NCBI GenBank assembly: GCA_004794655.1
Contig: SMMW01000549.1
Location: 248,001-312,000 of the forward strand
Reading direction: 5' to 3'
DNA: 64,000 bases
Source: Marisa cornuarietis
Lineage: Eukaryota; Mollusca; Gastropoda; Architaenioglossa; Ampullariidae
The notes beneath the pieces were generated by a model. It was not told the DNA's origin, made no database searches, and was given only the letters and a program-made list of their open reading frames with translations. The first letter of the stretch is position 1, and every line of letters starts with the position of its first letter. Of the stretch, positions 63,478-64,000 are shown piece by piece. Both the position numbers and the translations under genes were made by a program.

Positions 63478-64000
63478 GCCAGTTATACAAAAGCACAGAT
63501 TGTTAAAACAGTCATTATCATAAAAACGCTGCAAGAACGCACTTCTTTCTACGGCATCCATTGCTTATTTCTTCGTAATCTTCTCAAGTACCCCCTATTC
63601 AGTGAACGGGAAAGCCTAAAAATATCTTAAACAGCCGATTGTCCAACGCTAAACCCTCTTAACAGTGTCATTAAAGAAACGTTATTCTGGTCTATTTTTA
63701 TACAAAACACCACCTATTAATGCAAATATTAATTGCTGGAATTAACTTTATGCTGTATTAAATACGAAACTAGCTGTTAAAGGTCGTTGCGAAATCACCT
63801 TTTGATTCACTAAATCTTGATTTCACTGCCCCATACAATCCCTGTTCCTTCGGTGTTAGATGTTGATGCCCCTCAACTTCATCCCAACCTTGAGCTTCTG
63901 CTTGCACGTCTCCCGTGCATGGCCCTCTCTGTGCAATGTGCGTATTTTGTCAGCGTGCACAGTGGCTAAAGTGCAACTGCGTCGTAACTGAGTTCTAACC

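Larger units (their letters stand above)
56373..64000. other. Intergenic tail of the window
   Basis: No exon with recognisable family similarity. Content: MITE copy B (58183-58450), a nested tandem duplication (58655-60243), a (GT)n tract (60864-60918), a degenerate CTTGCTAAAAG-type array (61080-61270), a degenerate array of about 30-bp units with ACGTC cores (61470-61640) and SINE copy 2 (63290-63477). Confidence 0.65.

Noticed and set aside
1..64000. Prokaryotic or phage-type systems, CRISPR arrays, operons, tRNA or rRNA genes
   Set aside because: The spliced gene structure and animal-type repeats exclude a prokaryotic reading. The only tRNA-like sequences are the SINE heads, and no regularly spaced array with unique spacers is present.

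Overview
The window is nuclear DNA of an animal. Genes are interrupted by many GT-AG introns, intergenic distances are kilobases long, (CA)n/(GT)n microsatellites are abundant, and SINE, LINE and DNA-transposon remnants are scattered throughout. Two copies of a tRNA-derived SINE with a GGCGTAAAACACC tail, together with the gene set, suggest a lophotrochozoan and most likely a gastropod mollusc. That placement is inference.

Three genes can be read confidently exon by exon. (1) Positions 303-9071, minus strand: the 5' half (8 exons, 470 codons) of a family-GH63-type glycosidase of the YMR196W/bacterial kind. It runs off the left edge. (2) Positions 15106-22673, plus strand: a complete 12-exon SLC28 (concentrative nucleoside transporter) gene of about 613 residues, with AATAAA downstream. 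(3) Positions 46934-55980, plus strand: an 8-exon UNC93A-type membrane protein of about 819 residues, with long hydrophilic tails at both ends that the family normally lacks. Genes 1 and 2 are divergent and about 6 kb apart; genes 2 and 3 lie in tandem about 24 kb apart. Nothing in the sequence ties the three into one pathway. They are ordinary neighbours, not an operon.

Layout: 1-9.07 kb, the GH63 gene with repeat-bearing introns. 9.07-15.1 kb, intergenic, with a roughly 980-bp hAT-like element bounded by 8-bp target duplications, a SINE and a decayed LINE. 15.1-22.7 kb, the SLC28 gene. 22.7-46.9 kb, gene-poor: a MITE, a second hAT-like element, a 78-bp near-perfect palindrome, a minisatellite with nine perfect TGACGTCA octamers, microsatellites, a CpG-rich possible 5' exon for UNC93, and two weak exon candidates. 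46.9-56 kb, the UNC93 gene, with a deletion derivative of a pogo/Tigger transposon in intron 1. 56-64 kb, no recognised gene: a repeat behind the UNC93 stop, a second copy of the MITE, a nested tandem duplication, and a second SINE with a clear 13-bp target duplication.

The most unusual observation is that several minisatellites are built on splice junctions. A 40-bp array in GH63 intron 4 and a 35-bp, 13-unit array in SLC28 intron 2 each repeat the authentic upstream 5' splice site plus neighbouring exonic bases. A looser array before SLC28 exon 6 repeats its acceptor. Second is the SLC28 transporter, whose sodium/nucleobase site departs from the family consensus (QTEAP to QPEAS, and the preceding Asn to Ser). 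I found no clear new multi-gene system.
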